DNA of 64,000 bases from Streptomyces griseoflavus (lineage in GTDB: Bacteria > Actinomycetota > Actinomycetes > Streptomycetales > Streptomycetaceae), in the NCBI RefSeq assembly GCF_014649995.1, contig NZ_BMUC01000008.1, positions 1-64,000 on the forward strand. Direction: 5' to 3'. A model generated the notes under the pieces. The model saw nothing but the letters and a program-made list of their open reading frames with translations. It ran no database searches and was not told the origin of the DNA. Numbering within the stretch: position 1 is the stretch's first letter; each line of letters begins with the position of its first letter. Shown piece after piece: positions 43,340-51,973 of the stretch. Made by a program: the position numbers and the translations under genes.

Positions 43340-44167
43340 TCAGCCCTGGTCGGAAGCGGCCTGAGAGGCGGAGGCGGACGGCGCCCGGGAAGCGGACTGC
43401 GACGGCGAACCGGCTTCCCCACCGGGGCCGTTGGCCTTGGTGACCGAAGTCACGGCCTCCTTGGCCGCCTTCTGGGCGTCCTTCATCAGATCGTCGGCGG
43501 ACGGCGTCTCGTCCCCGGCCAGACCGGCACCGTTGTAGTCGACGGTGACGACCACGTTCTCCACGCGGACCACCACCGTCTGCTGCTTGAAGGTGCCTTC
43601 CTTCTTCTTCAGGTCGTACCGCACCGCGGTGGCCTCGTCGCCCGTCCCGGTGACCGGCTCCGCCTTCGCGCCCTGCGCGCCCTCGGTCGCCTGGGCGTCC
43701 CGCACCTGCTTGTCGTAGTAGTCCTTGGCCAGCTTGTCGCCCGCGCCCCGGGTGGTGTCGGAGTCGAAACGCAGCAGCGACACGTTCAGCCAGCGGAACT
43801 GAGACCCCTTGACCCCGTTGTTGTCCAGGCTGTTCCAAGAACAGCTGGCGCGGGTCGAAACGTCGTCCGAGCTGCCCTGCTTGCCCGACTTCGCCTTCGG
43901 GGCCAGGTCCTCCAGGGTCTTCTTCGACAGCACCCCGCACGCCTCGGGAAGCGTCCGGTACGCCGCCGCCTGCACGGTCGGCGACGGGCTCGCGGACTTC
44001 GAGGCGGACGCGCCGGAGCCCTTGTCCCTGCCGTCGTCGGAGCCGGAGTCCGAGGAGCAGCCGGCGGCGCCCAGCATCACCGGGACGGCAGCCGCGCAGA
44101 CAAGGACGCGGCGAAGACGCTTCACTCTCTGACCGGACTGCTGCTCACGCTGTGCTCGTCGCTGCAT
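43340..44167 (-). CDS. DUF3558-type secreted lipoprotein
   Basis: A 275-residue lipoprotein: basic N-terminus, then CAAAVPVMLGAAGCS with the lipobox Cys at about 37, a Ser/Ala/Lys linker, and a beta domain with the pair of Cys in YRTLPEACGVLS...ASCSWNS, as in DUF3558 proteins; a late VVVRVENVVVTVDYNGAG strand follows. Low-complexity Ser/Ala tail. Wall-associated role, unknown. ATG 44167 has GAAGGA five bases upstream; ATG 44182 is possible. A paralogue lies directly upstream at 44301-45110. Confidence 0.78.
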   Translation of the reverse strand: MQRRAQREQQSGQRVKRLRRVLVCAAAVPVMLGAAGCSSDSGSDDGRDKGSGASASKSASPSPTVQAAAYRTLPEACGVLSKKTLEDLAPKAKSGKQGSSDDVSTRASCSWNSLDNNGVKGSQFRWLNVSLLRFDSDTTRGAGDKLAKDYYDKQVRDAQATEGAQGAKAEPVTGTGDEATAVRYDLKKKEGTFKQQTVVVRVENVVVTVDYNGAGLAGDETPSADDLMKDAQKAAKEAVTSVTKANGPGGEAGSPSQSASRAPSASASQAASDQG

Positions 44168-44300
44168 GGTTCCTTCACTCATGACGCTCGTGTTCCCTGC
44201 GGTCGGATCGGGTCCGAGGGGTCACGGTACGCGCTGAGTCACCCGTACGGTCTTCCTTCGCCCGCTTCGCGCCGGGCGGTGGAGAGGGTGTGAAAGACGT

Positions 44301-45110
44301 TCAGCCGCCCAGCGACTCGGCCAGCTCGGCAGCCAGTTTCCGTGCCCTGTCCTGCATTTCCTTGCTGTCCGGGACCGCGCCGACGGTCATCGGCTGCTCC
44401 GCGTACTCGACGGTCACCATCACGTTGGACGTGCGGAACGCCACAGTCACCGTGCGCTGCCGGGAGGTGGAACCGGCGCTGTCGAGCTCGTCGTCGAGGA
44501 ACGCCTCGTCGCCCAGGTCCTCCAGCAGACGGGGCTGGAGATCGGTGGGGGCGACGGAGGGCGAGGCGGAGGACGGCGGGGACGAACCGGCGTCCGTGGA
44601 CGGCGCGGTGGAGGAGGCGGCGGCGGAGGGGGAGGGGGAGCCCGTCGTCGTCACCACCGGCTCGGGCAGTTCGGCCGCCGCCTGCCTGGCCGCGAACAGC
44701 TCCTCGGCCTGGGCGTCGTCGCTGACCGCGTTGTCGTAGGAGACGACCCGTTCGAAGTCGACCAGCAGGTGGTTGGTGGCCTCGGCCGACTCCACCTTCC
44801 AACGGCAGCCCACCTTGCGGTCGGTGTCGTAGGTGAGCGTCGCCTCGCCCCCGTACGCCTTCTCCCGCTTGGCCTCGTCGGCCATCTCCCCGATTCCGGG
44901 CAGGAGTTCGTCGAGCGTGCGGCCGTCGACCACACCGCACGGCTCGGGCAGCGTGGCATACCTGCCGGGCTGGGCCGCCTGGGACGCCGTACCGGCGCTT
45001 CCCGGGTTGGAGTTGTCCGACGGTCCGCCGTCGTCCGAGCTGCCGGTGCAGCCGGCCAGCACGGCCGCCAGGAGCGCGGCGACGCCGGGTACGTACGCCC
45101 TCCGCTGCAC
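44301..45110 (-). CDS. DUF3558-type secreted lipoprotein (tandem paralogue)
   Basis: A 269-residue lipoprotein: lipobox LAGC (Cys about 21), acidic linker, YATLPEPCGVVDGRTLDELLPG...VGCRWKVESAEATNHLLVDFERV with the matching Cys pair, then a Ser/Pro-rich part and a final strand VAFRTSNVMVTVEYAEQ that repeats the pattern of the neighbour (NVVVTVDYNGAG). Sharing fold and order, the two genes look like a tandem duplication that diverged. GTG 45110 start. Confidence 0.78.
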   Translation of the reverse strand: MQRRAYVPGVAALLAAVLAGCTGSSDDGGPSDNSNPGSAGTASQAAQPGRYATLPEPCGVVDGRTLDELLPGIGEMADEAKREKAYGGEATLTYDTDRKVGCRWKVESAEATNHLLVDFERVVSYDNAVSDDAQAEELFAARQAAAELPEPVVTTTGSPSPSAAASSTAPSTDAGSSPPSSASPSVAPTDLQPRLLEDLGDEAFLDDELDSAGSTSRQRTVTVAFRTSNVMVTVEYAEQPMTVGAVPDSKEMQDRARKLAAELAESLGG

Positions 45111-45327
45111 GGCCGGGCTCCTCTCGACGGTGGGTACGGGCCGGTGCCCGCCGGGCCTCCCCAGTGTCCCCGCTGGTTAATCGCTTGCCGCAGGGGGGCG
45201 CCCTTCGCAGACAATGTGTATCGCACGCACTGCCGTGGACGCCGGTCCGTCATCCCTTTTCACCGGCCTTGGCGCCGGTTTTGCGGTTCAGCAACTTCTG
45301 CTTGTCTTCCGGGGGAATGAGGGCGTT
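45111..45327 (+). promoter_or_regulatory. leader region of rtcB, with possible hairpin
   Basis: A 217-bp gap between divergent genes. A small hairpin ACCGGC (45262-45267) with GCCGGT (45274-45279) is followed by TTTT (45279-45282), which is terminator- or attenuator-like within 50 bases of the rtcB start. GAGGG precedes ATG 45328. No tRNA or other RNA gene was recognised. Confidence 0.35.
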
Positions 45328-46521
45328 ATGTCGTACGTGGAAATGCCGGGCGCGAAGGTGCCGATCCGGATGTGGGCCGATCCGGCCACGGTGGAGGGCG
45401 GCGCGATGCAGCAGCTGCGGAACGTGGCGACGCTGCCGTGGGTGCAGGGCCTGGCGGTCATGCCGGACGTGCATTACGGCAAGGGCGCGACGGTGGGCTC
45501 GGTGATCGCCATGAGGGACGCGGTGTGCCCGGCAGCGGTCGGCGTGGACATCGGCTGTGGCATGTCCGCGGTGAAAACTTCTCTGACGGCCGACGACCTG
45601 CCGGGCGACCTGTCCCGCGTCCGGTCGAAGATCGAGCAGGCGATCCCGGTCGGCCGGGGCATGCACCGCGAGGAGATCGATCCGGCGCGGCTGTACCGGT
45701 TCCCGACCGGGGGCTGGGACGACTTCTGGTCGCGGTTCGACGGGGTGGCGGATGCGGTGAAGTTCCGGCGTGACCGGGCGGCGTTGCAGATGGGCACCCT
45801 GGGCCAGGGCAACCATTTTGTGGAGCTTTGCGTTGATACATCCGGTTCGGTCTGGCTCATGCTGCATTCCGGGTCCCGCAATATCGGTAAGGAGCTCGCC
45901 GAACACCACATCGGCGTGGCTCAGAAGCTGCCCCACAATCAAGGGCTCGTCGACCGGGACCTCGCGGTCTTCGTCGCGGACACCCCGCAGATGGCGGCCT
46001 ACCGGCACGACCTCTTCTGGGCGCAGGAGTACGCGAAGTACAACCGCGCGATCATGATGGCGCTCTTCCAGGAGGTCGTCCGCAAGGAGTTCCGGAAGGC
46101 GAAGGTCACCTTCGACCCGGTGATCTCCTGCCACCACAACTACGTGGCGGAAGAGCGGTACGAGGGGATGGACCTCCTGGTGACCCGTAAGGGCGCGATT
46201 CGGGCCGGATCGGGAGAGTTCGGAATCATCCCGGGCTCGATGGGCACCGGCTCGTACATCGTGAAAGGGCTCGGGAACGCGGCCTCGTTCAACTCGGCCT
46301 CGCACGGCGCCGGCCGGAAGATGAGCCGGAACGCGGCCAAGAAGCGCTTCACCACGCGGGACCTGGAGGAGCAGACGCAGGGCGTGGAGTGCCGCAAGGA
46401 CTCCGGTGTCGTGGACGAGATCCCGGGCGCGTACAAGCCGATCGAGAAGGTGATCGAGCAGCAGAGGGACCTCGTGGAGGTCGTCGCCAAGCTCAAGCAG
46501 GTCATTTGTGTGAAGGGCTGA
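45328..46521 (+). CDS. rtcB: RtcB-family RNA ligase
   Basis: A 397-residue RNA-splicing ligase homologue joining 2',3'-cyclic phosphate or 3'-phosphate and 5'-OH RNA ends with GTP and Mn2+. The metal and active-site blocks are all present: MPDVHYGKGATVGSV, GVDIGCGMSAV (Cys/His metal ligands), LGQGNHFVEL, LHSGSRNIGKEL, SCHHNYV, GSMGTGSYIVKG and SASHGAGR (the catalytic His that carries GMP). Length is near the usual. No intein is seen inside. A LAGLIDADG-type gene faces it 42 bases downstream, and a homing or partner relation is possible. Confidence 0.93.
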   Translation: MSYVEMPGAKVPIRMWADPATVEGGAMQQLRNVATLPWVQGLAVMPDVHYGKGATVGSVIAMRDAVCPAAVGVDIGCGMSAVKTSLTADDLPGDLSRVRSKIEQAIPVGRGMHREEIDPARLYRFPTGGWDDFWSRFDGVADAVKFRRDRAALQMGTLGQGNHFVELCVDTSGSVWLMLHSGSRNIGKELAEHHIGVAQKLPHNQGLVDRDLAVFVADTPQMAAYRHDLFWAQEYAKYNRAIMMALFQEVVRKEFRKAKVTFDPVISCHHNYVAEERYEGMDLLVTRKGAIRAGSGEFGIIPGSMGTGSYIVKGLGNAASFNSASHGAGRKMSRNAAKKRFTTRDLEEQTQGVECRKDSGVVDEIPGAYKPIEKVIEQQRDLVEVVAKLKQVICVKG

Positions 46522-46563
46522 AGGCGGTGTGGCGCCGGGTCGGCGGCGCCCCCGATTCCTGTG

Positions 46564-47400
46564 TCAGACGGCGGGCGCCATCACCTGCCCGGTGCGGAGG
46601 CGCCACAAGCGCATCAAGCAGCTCTGCCGGGTGCGGCCGAGCACGGCGGCCGCAGCCGTCGGATCGCCGAGCCGGAGCAGTTCGCGGTCGTCCTCCGGAG
46701 TCCACCGGCGGCGGGGAGGGGCGATCCTCATGTCGTCGGGCCGGGTCCAGCCCTGAATCGAAGCGGCGTTGGCCCTCTTGTGGTCCAGAGAGAGGCTGCC
46801 GGGGTAGTAGAGGTGCTCGGCGAGCCGCTGTGCCTGCTCCTTGAAGTAGGTGAGGACGTAGACCTGGTCACGGGTGTTGCGGCGGGGGGTGCGCTCCGCG
46901 CCCGTGATCTCCTTGGCGAAGTGGGCCATGTACGTGGCGAGATCGGTGCTGGCCGACGTCAGGGAGAAGTACGGGAATCCCTCGGCCGTCCAGCCGAGCG
47001 AACCGTCGGCGTCGATGATTCCCCGGATGTAGTCGCGGTGGCGGAAGTCGACGCGGGGCGGCCGGATGAGCAGCGACTTCTTGCCGTACGGGATGCCCAG
47101 TTCGTTGACGGTGGTACGGGCTTCCAGGGAGCACACGGTCCAGATGGCCGAGCGGTGCTGTTCGGTGAAGTTCGTGGTGCGGACCCGCTCTCTGATGGAG
47201 CTGTGGTACGGGGTCAAGCGCTGGAAGTCATGGAGGATGTGCACGTCCCGCGCGTTGATCTCGACCGAAAGGCGTCCCTTCTGCCCCGGGCCCTGGTGCA
47301 GGTGACCGTCGGCCTGGAGGAAGCCGAACATGTAGGCGTAATCGGGGTCTTCGAGGTCCATGAAACGGCGGGCGGGCGCGCTGAGGCCCTGTTCGGCCAT
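46564..47400 (-). CDS. LAGLIDADG-type endonuclease with C-terminal DNA-binding helices
   Basis: A 278-residue protein. Two LAGLIDADG motifs are present: YMFGFLQADG (23-32) and YIRGIIDADG (124-133), each giving a catalytic acidic residue (D31 and D132). The monomer would thus be a two-motif nuclease like free-standing homing endonucleases or Dod-type. The C-terminal 50 residues (RRRWTPEDDRELLRLGDPTAAAAVLGRTRQSCLMRLWRL) look like a Myb/HTH-type helix set. ATG 47400 start, with GGGAAGG 10 bases upstream. Convergent on rtcB. Its cleavage target is not known. Confidence 0.85.
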   Translation of the reverse strand: MAEQGLSAPARRFMDLEDPDYAYMFGFLQADGHLHQGPGQKGRLSVEINARDVHILHDFQRLTPYHSSIRERVRTTNFTEQHRSAIWTVCSLEARTTVNELGIPYGKKSLLIRPPRVDFRHRDYIRGIIDADGSLGWTAEGFPYFSLTSASTDLATYMAHFAKEITGAERTPRRNTRDQVYVLTYFKEQAQRLAEHLYYPGSLSLDHKRANAASIQGWTRPDDMRIAPPRRRWTPEDDRELLRLGDPTAAAAVLGRTRQSCLMRLWRLRTGQVMAPAV

Positions 47401-47425
47401 GGAAGTGGTGCCTTCCCTGTGGTGA

Positions 47426-47461
47426 GGCCCTTGGCCCGGACCGCGGTCCGGGCCAAGGGCC
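47426..47461. repeat. 36-bp perfect palindrome upstream of the endonuclease gene
   Basis: GGCCCTTGGCCCGGACCG followed by its exact reverse complement. It lies 25 bases upstream of the endonuclease start and about 100 bases after the SDR stop on the same strand. It may terminate SDR transcription (no T-run) or be a binding or RNA structure of the endonuclease leader. Confidence 0.75.
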
Positions 47462-47562
47462 GTTCCTTTGCTCGCCGTTGAACCTAGATCGAATGCTCCT
47501 GTCCCGGCCGGGTGATCGATGGCTTTCACCCCTGCGGATTACTTGCCTTGTTCGGGCCGGCC

Positions 47563-48339
47563 TCACGCCTCCCGGTGGACCTTGCTGTTGGAGGCCTGGG
47601 CGCGGGGGCGGACGACCAGCAGGTCGATGTTGACGTGGGGCGGGCGGGTCACCGCCCAGGTGATGGTGTCGGCGACGTCGTCCGCCGTGAGGGGTTCCGC
47701 CACGCCCTGGTAGACCTTCTCGGCCCGCTCGGTGTCGCCGCCGAAGCGGGTGAGGGCGAACTCCTCCGTCCTGACCATGCCGGGCGCGATCTCGATGACG
47801 CGGACCGGGCGGCCGACGATCTCCAGGCGGAGGGTCTCGGCGAGGACGTGGGCGCCGTGCTTGGCTGCGACGTAGCCCGCGCCGCCCTCGTAGGTGGAGT
47901 GGGCGGCCGTGGAGGAGACGACCACGACCGTGCCGTCGCCGCTCGCGTCGAGCTTGGGGAGCAGGGCCTGGGTGAGGTGGAGGGTGCCGAGCACGTTGGT
48001 CTCGTACATGGTGCGCCAGTCGTCCGGGTCGCCGGTGGCGACCGGGTCGAGGCCGAGCGCGCCGCCGGCGTTGTTGACGAGGACGCCGATGGTCCTGAAG
48101 GCGGTGGCGAACTCGTCGACGGCCGCGCGGTCGGTGACGTCGAGGGGGTAGGCCGTGGCCGCGTGGCCGGCGGCGGTGATCTCCTCGGCGAGGGCCTCGA
48201 TGCGGTCCTTGCGGCGGGCGGTGAGGACGACGCGGTAGCCGGCCTCGGCGAGCCGGCGTGCTGTGGCGGCGCCGATCCCGCTGCTCGCGCCCGTGACGAC
48301 GGCGATACGGGACGCGGCGGGCGGTGCGGCGGTGGCCAT
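47563..48339 (-). CDS. short-chain dehydrogenase/reductase
   Basis: A 258-residue classical SDR with cofactor motif TGASSGIGAATARRL (about 16-30), NNAGGALG at the end of beta-4, a catalytic Ser in SSTAAHST and YVAAKHGAHVL (Tyr and Lys). An NADP preference is suggested by the TARRKDR basic pair after beta-2. Substrate not predictable. ATG 48339 start. Confidence 0.88.
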   Translation of the reverse strand: MATAAPPAASRIAVVTGASSGIGAATARRLAEAGYRVVLTARRKDRIEALAEEITAAGHAATAYPLDVTDRAAVDEFATAFRTIGVLVNNAGGALGLDPVATGDPDDWRTMYETNVLGTLHLTQALLPKLDASGDGTVVVVSSTAAHSTYEGGAGYVAAKHGAHVLAETLRLEIVGRPVRVIEIAPGMVRTEEFALTRFGGDTERAEKVYQGVAEPLTADDVADTITWAVTRPPHVNIDLLVVRPRAQASNSKVHREA

Positions 48340-48404
48340 GGGGCTGCTCCTCGGGCGGTGGGGACCGTGCCGGGTCAGCATAGGCGGGGGCGTCGGGCGC
48401 GGGA

Positions 48405-48740
48405 TCAGCCGTTGCGCGGGGCGTACATGATCACGGCCATGCCCGCGAGGCAGACCAGGGCGCCGGTGATGTCCCAGCGGTCGGGGCGGTAGCCGTCGGC
48501 GACCACGCCCCAGAGGAGGGAGCCGGCGACGAAGATGCCGCCGTACGCGGCGAGGACGCGGCCGAAGTGGGCGTCGGGCTGGAAGGTCGCGACGAAGCCG
48601 TAGGCGCCGAGGGCGAGGACGCCGCCGGCCGCCCACATCCAGCCGCGGTTCTCCCGCACGCCCTGCCAGACCAGCCAGGCGCCGCCGATCTCGAGCAGCG
48701 CGGCGAGGACGAACAGGGTGGCGGAGCGGAGGATCAGCAT
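48405..48740 (-). CDS. YnfA/UPF0060 small membrane protein
   Basis: A 111-residue protein with four helices. It keeps the YnfA pattern: [15 protein letters not shown], then [46 protein letters not shown], and [26 protein letters not shown]-like fold; export of small molecules is suspected but not shown. ATG 48740 with GGGAGG upstream. Divergent to the MarR gene. Confidence 0.9.
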   Translation of the reverse strand: MLILRSATLFVLAALLEIGGAWLVWQGVRENRGWMWAAGGVLALGAYGFVATFQPDAHFGRVLAAYGGIFVAGSLLWGVVADGYRPDRWDITGALVCLAGMAVIMYAPRNG

Positions 48741-48845
48741 TCCCGCAGCCTCCCACGCGGGTCGCGCGTCACCTGATGGAGGGCGCCTGGCGGGGGCCGC
48801 ACCGGGGATACATGCGGTACATCCGACGAACGGGGAGGTGCGGGC

Positions 48846-49322
48846 ATGCCGGTGAGCGCGCGGCCGCGGCTGATGGCGGAGCTGGCCGTGGTGTCCCGGC
48901 GGTACATGGCGTCGTACGCGCTGTTCAACCAGGCGCTCGCCGACCGTCTGGGCCTGCATCCCACGGATCTGCAGTGTCTGAACCTGCTGACGCTGGAGGG
49001 CGGTCCGGTGACGACCGGGCGGATCGCGGAGCTGACCGGGCTGACGACCGGGTCGGCGACGCGGCTGGTGGACCGGCTGGAGCGGGCGGGCTACGTGGTG
49101 CGGGAACGGGACGCGGCGGACCGGCGGCTGGTGCTGGTGGCGCCGGTGCCGGAGAAGGCGGCGGAGTTCGAGCGGGTGTGGGAGCGGCTCGGGGGCGGCT
49201 GGGTCGCGTTCTTCGACGACCTGGACGACTCCGAGCTCGCCCTGTTCATCGACCATCTGCGGCGCACGACGGACTTCGGGGCGGAGCAGGCCGCACGGCT
49301 GCGGGCCGGGGAGGTCGAGTAG
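48846..49322 (+). CDS. MarR-family regulator
   Basis: A 158-residue winged-helix regulator: [34 protein letters not shown], then the recognition region [40 protein letters not shown]. Likely to respond to a small aromatic ligand or oxidant. It is divergent from ynfA, with 105 bases between them carrying TACAT-GCGG-TACAT (48809-48822), and may regulate both. Confidence 0.87.
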   Translation: MPVSARPRLMAELAVVSRRYMASYALFNQALADRLGLHPTDLQCLNLLTLEGGPVTTGRIAELTGLTTGSATRLVDRLERAGYVVRERDAADRRLVLVAPVPEKAAEFERVWERLGGGWVAFFDDLDDSELALFIDHLRRTTDFGAEQAARLRAGEVE

Positions 49323-49336
49323 GGCGGGCGGTGCGG

Positions 49337-49738
49337 TCAGCCGCTCGCGGTGTCGTAGTGCTCCCGGGCGCGGTGGACCTCGTCGAAGTGGGTCTCCGCC
49401 CAGTCCTTGACGGCGGTCAGGAGCAGGCCGAGGCTCGCGCCGAGCGGGGTGAGCGCGTAGTCGACGCGGACGGGGACGGACGGGGTGACGGTGCGGGTGA
49501 GGAGGCCGTCGCGTTCCAGTGAGCGCAGGGTCTGGGTGAGCATCTTGGGGCTGACGCCGGCGATCCTGCGGCCGAGGTCGCTGTAGCGCATGGGACCGGG
49601 GGCGAGGGCGCTGACGACCAGGGCGACCCACTTGTCGCTGATGCGGTCCAGGAGCTGGTTGGTGGGGCAACCCTTGAGGAACGCGTCGTACTCGGCGCGT
49701 GCCTGTTCCCGCCGCTGGGCCGCCGTCGTGGTCGCCAT
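49337..49738 (-). CDS. HxlR-family regulator
   Basis: A 133-residue winged-helix protein: [61 protein letters not shown], typical of HxlR/YodB. A single Cys in KGCPTN may sense electrophiles or oxidants as in that family. It is divergent to an alcohol dehydrogenase-like gene, which is its likely target. Confidence 0.9.
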   Translation of the reverse strand: MATTTAAQRREQARAEYDAFLKGCPTNQLLDRISDKWVALVVSALAPGPMRYSDLGRRIAGVSPKMLTQTLRSLERDGLLTRTVTPSVPVRVDYALTPLGASLGLLLTAVKDWAETHFDEVHRAREHYDTASG

Positions 49739-49863
49739 GGCTCACCTTCCGGAGACAAACGCACTCTGAGGTAACTACTTACTCCTGGATAGTAACTCTT
49801 CCTAGGGTTGTGGTCAGCCGCGGAGAAACCGTGGTGAACAGCCACCATCAGGGAGTTGTCGTC
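49739..49863. promoter_or_regulatory. divergent promoter HxlR / oxidoreductase, with repeats
   Basis: An AT-richer patch holds GTAACTA (49771-49777) and TAGTAAC (49790-49796), an imperfect inverted pair and also GTAACT direct repeats 21 bases apart (two helical turns). This is a likely HxlR operator controlling both genes. Confidence 0.5.
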
Positions 49864-50754
49864 ATGCGTGCAGCAGTGGTGACGTCGTTCGGCGGGCCCG
49901 AGGCCGTGCGGGTCGTCAACGTGGAGGCGCCGGAGCCGAGGGCCGGGCAGGTCCGGATCGAGGTCGCGGCGGCGGCCCTGAACCCGGTGGACGCGGGGAT
50001 CAGGGAGGGCGTCTTCGGCGGGACGGACGGGGCGGTCGGGCTCGGTTGGGACGTCGCGGGGACCGTCGACGCGGTCGGGGCGGGGGCGGGGTGGAGCACC
50101 GGTGACGAGGTGGTCGCGCTCGCCCACGGCTTGGCGAAGCCGCTGGGGACGCACGCCGAGTACGTCGTCGTGCCGGCGGACGCGGTGGCGAGGGCGCCCC
50201 GGACGGTCGACCCGGTGCACGCGGCCGCGCTGCCGCTGAACGCGCTGGCGGCCGCGCAGGGCCTGGACCTGCTGGCGGTGCCCGAGGGCGGTTCGCTGCT
50301 GGTGACGGGCGCGGCGGGCGCGGTCGGCGGATACGCCGTCCAGCTCGCCGCCCATCGGGGGGTCGCCGTCACCGCCCTGGCGCGAGAGGACGACGAGGAA
50401 CTCGTGCGCTCCTTCGGTGCCGCGCGCTTCACGGGCGGTGAGGTGCGGGCGGGGAGTTTCGACGCCGTGCTGGACGCGGCGGTGCTCGGCGAGCGGGCGC
50501 TGGCGTGGGTGCGGGACGGGGGCGCGTACACCGGTCTGATCCCGCGGGCGGAGCCGGCGGGGGAGCGCGGGGTGCGGGTGGCCGCCGTCGACGTGGTCGC
50601 GGACGGGGTCCGGCTGGCGGAGCTGGTGCGGCTGGTGGACGAGGGGGTGCTGACGCCGCGGGTCGGGGGCACGTACGCGCTGGCCGACGCGGTGAAGGCG
50701 CACGCGCGGCTGGCGGAGGGCGGGGTGCGGGGACGGCTCGTGCTGGTGCCGTAG
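49864..50754 (+). CDS. zinc-independent alcohol dehydrogenase / quinone oxidoreductase (MDR type)
   Basis: A 296-residue medium-chain reductase without the Cys/His zinc set. GroES-like N-terminal half (about 1-115: VRIEVAAAALNPVDAGIREG...GLGWDVAGTVDAVGAGAG), then a Rossmann part (LLVTGAAGAVGGYAVQLAAHRG, about 137-158). NADPH use is expected for this subgroup. Shorter than usual by about 20 residues in the C-terminal part. ATG 49864 start. Confidence 0.85.
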   Translation: MRAAVVTSFGGPEAVRVVNVEAPEPRAGQVRIEVAAAALNPVDAGIREGVFGGTDGAVGLGWDVAGTVDAVGAGAGWSTGDEVVALAHGLAKPLGTHAEYVVVPADAVARAPRTVDPVHAAALPLNALAAAQGLDLLAVPEGGSLLVTGAAGAVGGYAVQLAAHRGVAVTALAREDDEELVRSFGAARFTGGEVRAGSFDAVLDAAVLGERALAWVRDGGAYTGLIPRAEPAGERGVRVAAVDVVADGVRLAELVRLVDEGVLTPRVGGTYALADAVKAHARLAEGGVRGRLVLVP

Positions 50755-50844
50755 GCGCGCCGTCGGGGGTACCCGGCGTCGGGGACGGTGGGGGCGCGCG
50801 GGGTCGGGGAATAGCGAGGGGTGGGGGGTCGTTCCAGGGGTATA

Positions 50845-50858
50845 GTTGAACCGTCAAC
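50845..50858. promoter_or_regulatory. inverted repeat upstream of the LLM oxidoreductase operon
   Basis: GTTGA-ACCG-TCAAC lies about 20 bases before the start at 50879, in the promoter. The site could be read by a MarR- or PadR-type regulator; its regulator is not identified here. Confidence 0.4.
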
Positions 50859-50878
50859 AACCTGGAGGGTGAGCGGCC

Positions 50879-51973
50879 ATGCAGTTCGGGATCTTCACGG
50901 TCGGGGATGTCACTCCCGACCCGACCACGGGGCGCACGCCGACCGAGCGTGAGCGCATCAAGGCCATGGTCGCCATCGCGCTGAAGGCCGAGGAGGTGGG
51001 CCTGGACGTCTTCGCCACCGGCGAGCACCACAACCCGCCGTTCGTGCCGTCCTCGCCGACCACCATGCTCGGCTACATCGCGGCCCGCACGGAGAAGCTG
51101 ATCCTCTCCACCTCGACCACCCTGATCACCACGAACGACCCGGTGAAGATCGCCGAGGACTTCGCGATGCTCCAGCACCTGGCCGACGGCCGGATGGACC
51201 TGATGATGGGCCGCGGCAACACCGGGCCGGTCTATCCCTGGTTCGGCAAGGACATCCGCCAGGGCATCAACCTCGCCATCGAGAACTACGCTCTGCTGCA
51301 CCGCCTGTGGCGCGAGGACGTCGTCGACTGGGAGGGCACGTTCCGCACCCCGCTGCAGGGCTTCACCTCCACGCCCCGCCCGCTGGACGACGTGCCGCCG
51401 TTCGTCTGGCACGGTTCCATCCGCTCGCCGGAGATCGCCGAGCAGGCCGCGTACTACGGCGACGGCTTCTTCCACAACAACATCTTCTGGCCCGCCGACC
51501 ACACCAAGCGCATGATCGAGCTGTACCGGAACCGGTACGCCCACTACGGGCACGGCACCCCGGAGCAGGCGATCGTGGGCCTCGGCGGCCAGGTGTTCAT
51601 GCGGAGGAACTCGCAGGACGCGGTGCGCGAGTTCCGCCCCTACTTCGACGTGGCGCCGGTCTACGGGCACGGGCCCTCGCTGGAGGAGTTCACCGCGCAG
51701 ACCCCGCTGACCGTGGGCTCCCCGCAGCAGGTCATCGAGAAGACGCTGGCGTTCCGCGACTACGCCGGTGACTACCAGCGCCAGCTGTTCCTGATGGACC
51801 ACGCCGGACTCCCGCTGAAGACCGTGCTGGAACAGCTCGACCTGCTCGGCGAGGAGGTCGTGCCGGTGCTGCGCGAGGAGTTCGCCAAGAACCGTCCGGC
51901 GGACGTGCCGGACGCGCCGACCCACAGTTCGCTGCTGGCCACCGCCCGGCGCACGGAAGGAGCACGCGCATGA
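50879..51973 (+). CDS. LLM-class flavin-dependent oxidoreductase
   Basis: A 364-residue bacterial luciferase-like monooxygenase: MQFGIFTVGDV start, FATGEHHNPPFVPSSPTTMLGYIAARTEKLILSTSTTLITTNDPVKIAEDFAMLQHLADGRMDLMMGRGNTGPVYPWFG, GSIRSPEIAEQAAYYGDGFFHNN. FMNH2 is used to oxidise a substrate I cannot name. GGAGGG ribosome site. The next gene, an FMN reductase, overlaps its stop and would supply reduced flavin. Confidence 0.9.
   Translation: MQFGIFTVGDVTPDPTTGRTPTERERIKAMVAIALKAEEVGLDVFATGEHHNPPFVPSSPTTMLGYIAARTEKLILSTSTTLITTNDPVKIAEDFAMLQHLADGRMDLMMGRGNTGPVYPWFGKDIRQGINLAIENYALLHRLWREDVVDWEGTFRTPLQGFTSTPRPLDDVPPFVWHGSIRSPEIAEQAAYYGDGFFHNNIFWPADHTKRMIELYRNRYAHYGHGTPEQAIVGLGGQVFMRRNSQDAVREFRPYFDVAPVYGHGPSLEEFTAQTPLTVGSPQQVIEKTLAFRDYAGDYQRQLFLMDHAGLPLKTVLEQLDLLGEEVVPVLREEFAKNRPADVPDAPTHSSLLATARRTEGARA

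Noticed and set aside
45328-46521. Intein inside rtcB because of the nearby LAGLIDADG gene
   Set aside because: RtcB motifs are continuous and the length is normal, with no intein splice blocks (Cys/Ser start, HN end).
47462-47562. Possible tRNA or small RNA after the palindrome
   Set aside because: No TTCGA-type loop, no acceptor stem pairing, and no CCA-compatible end were found.
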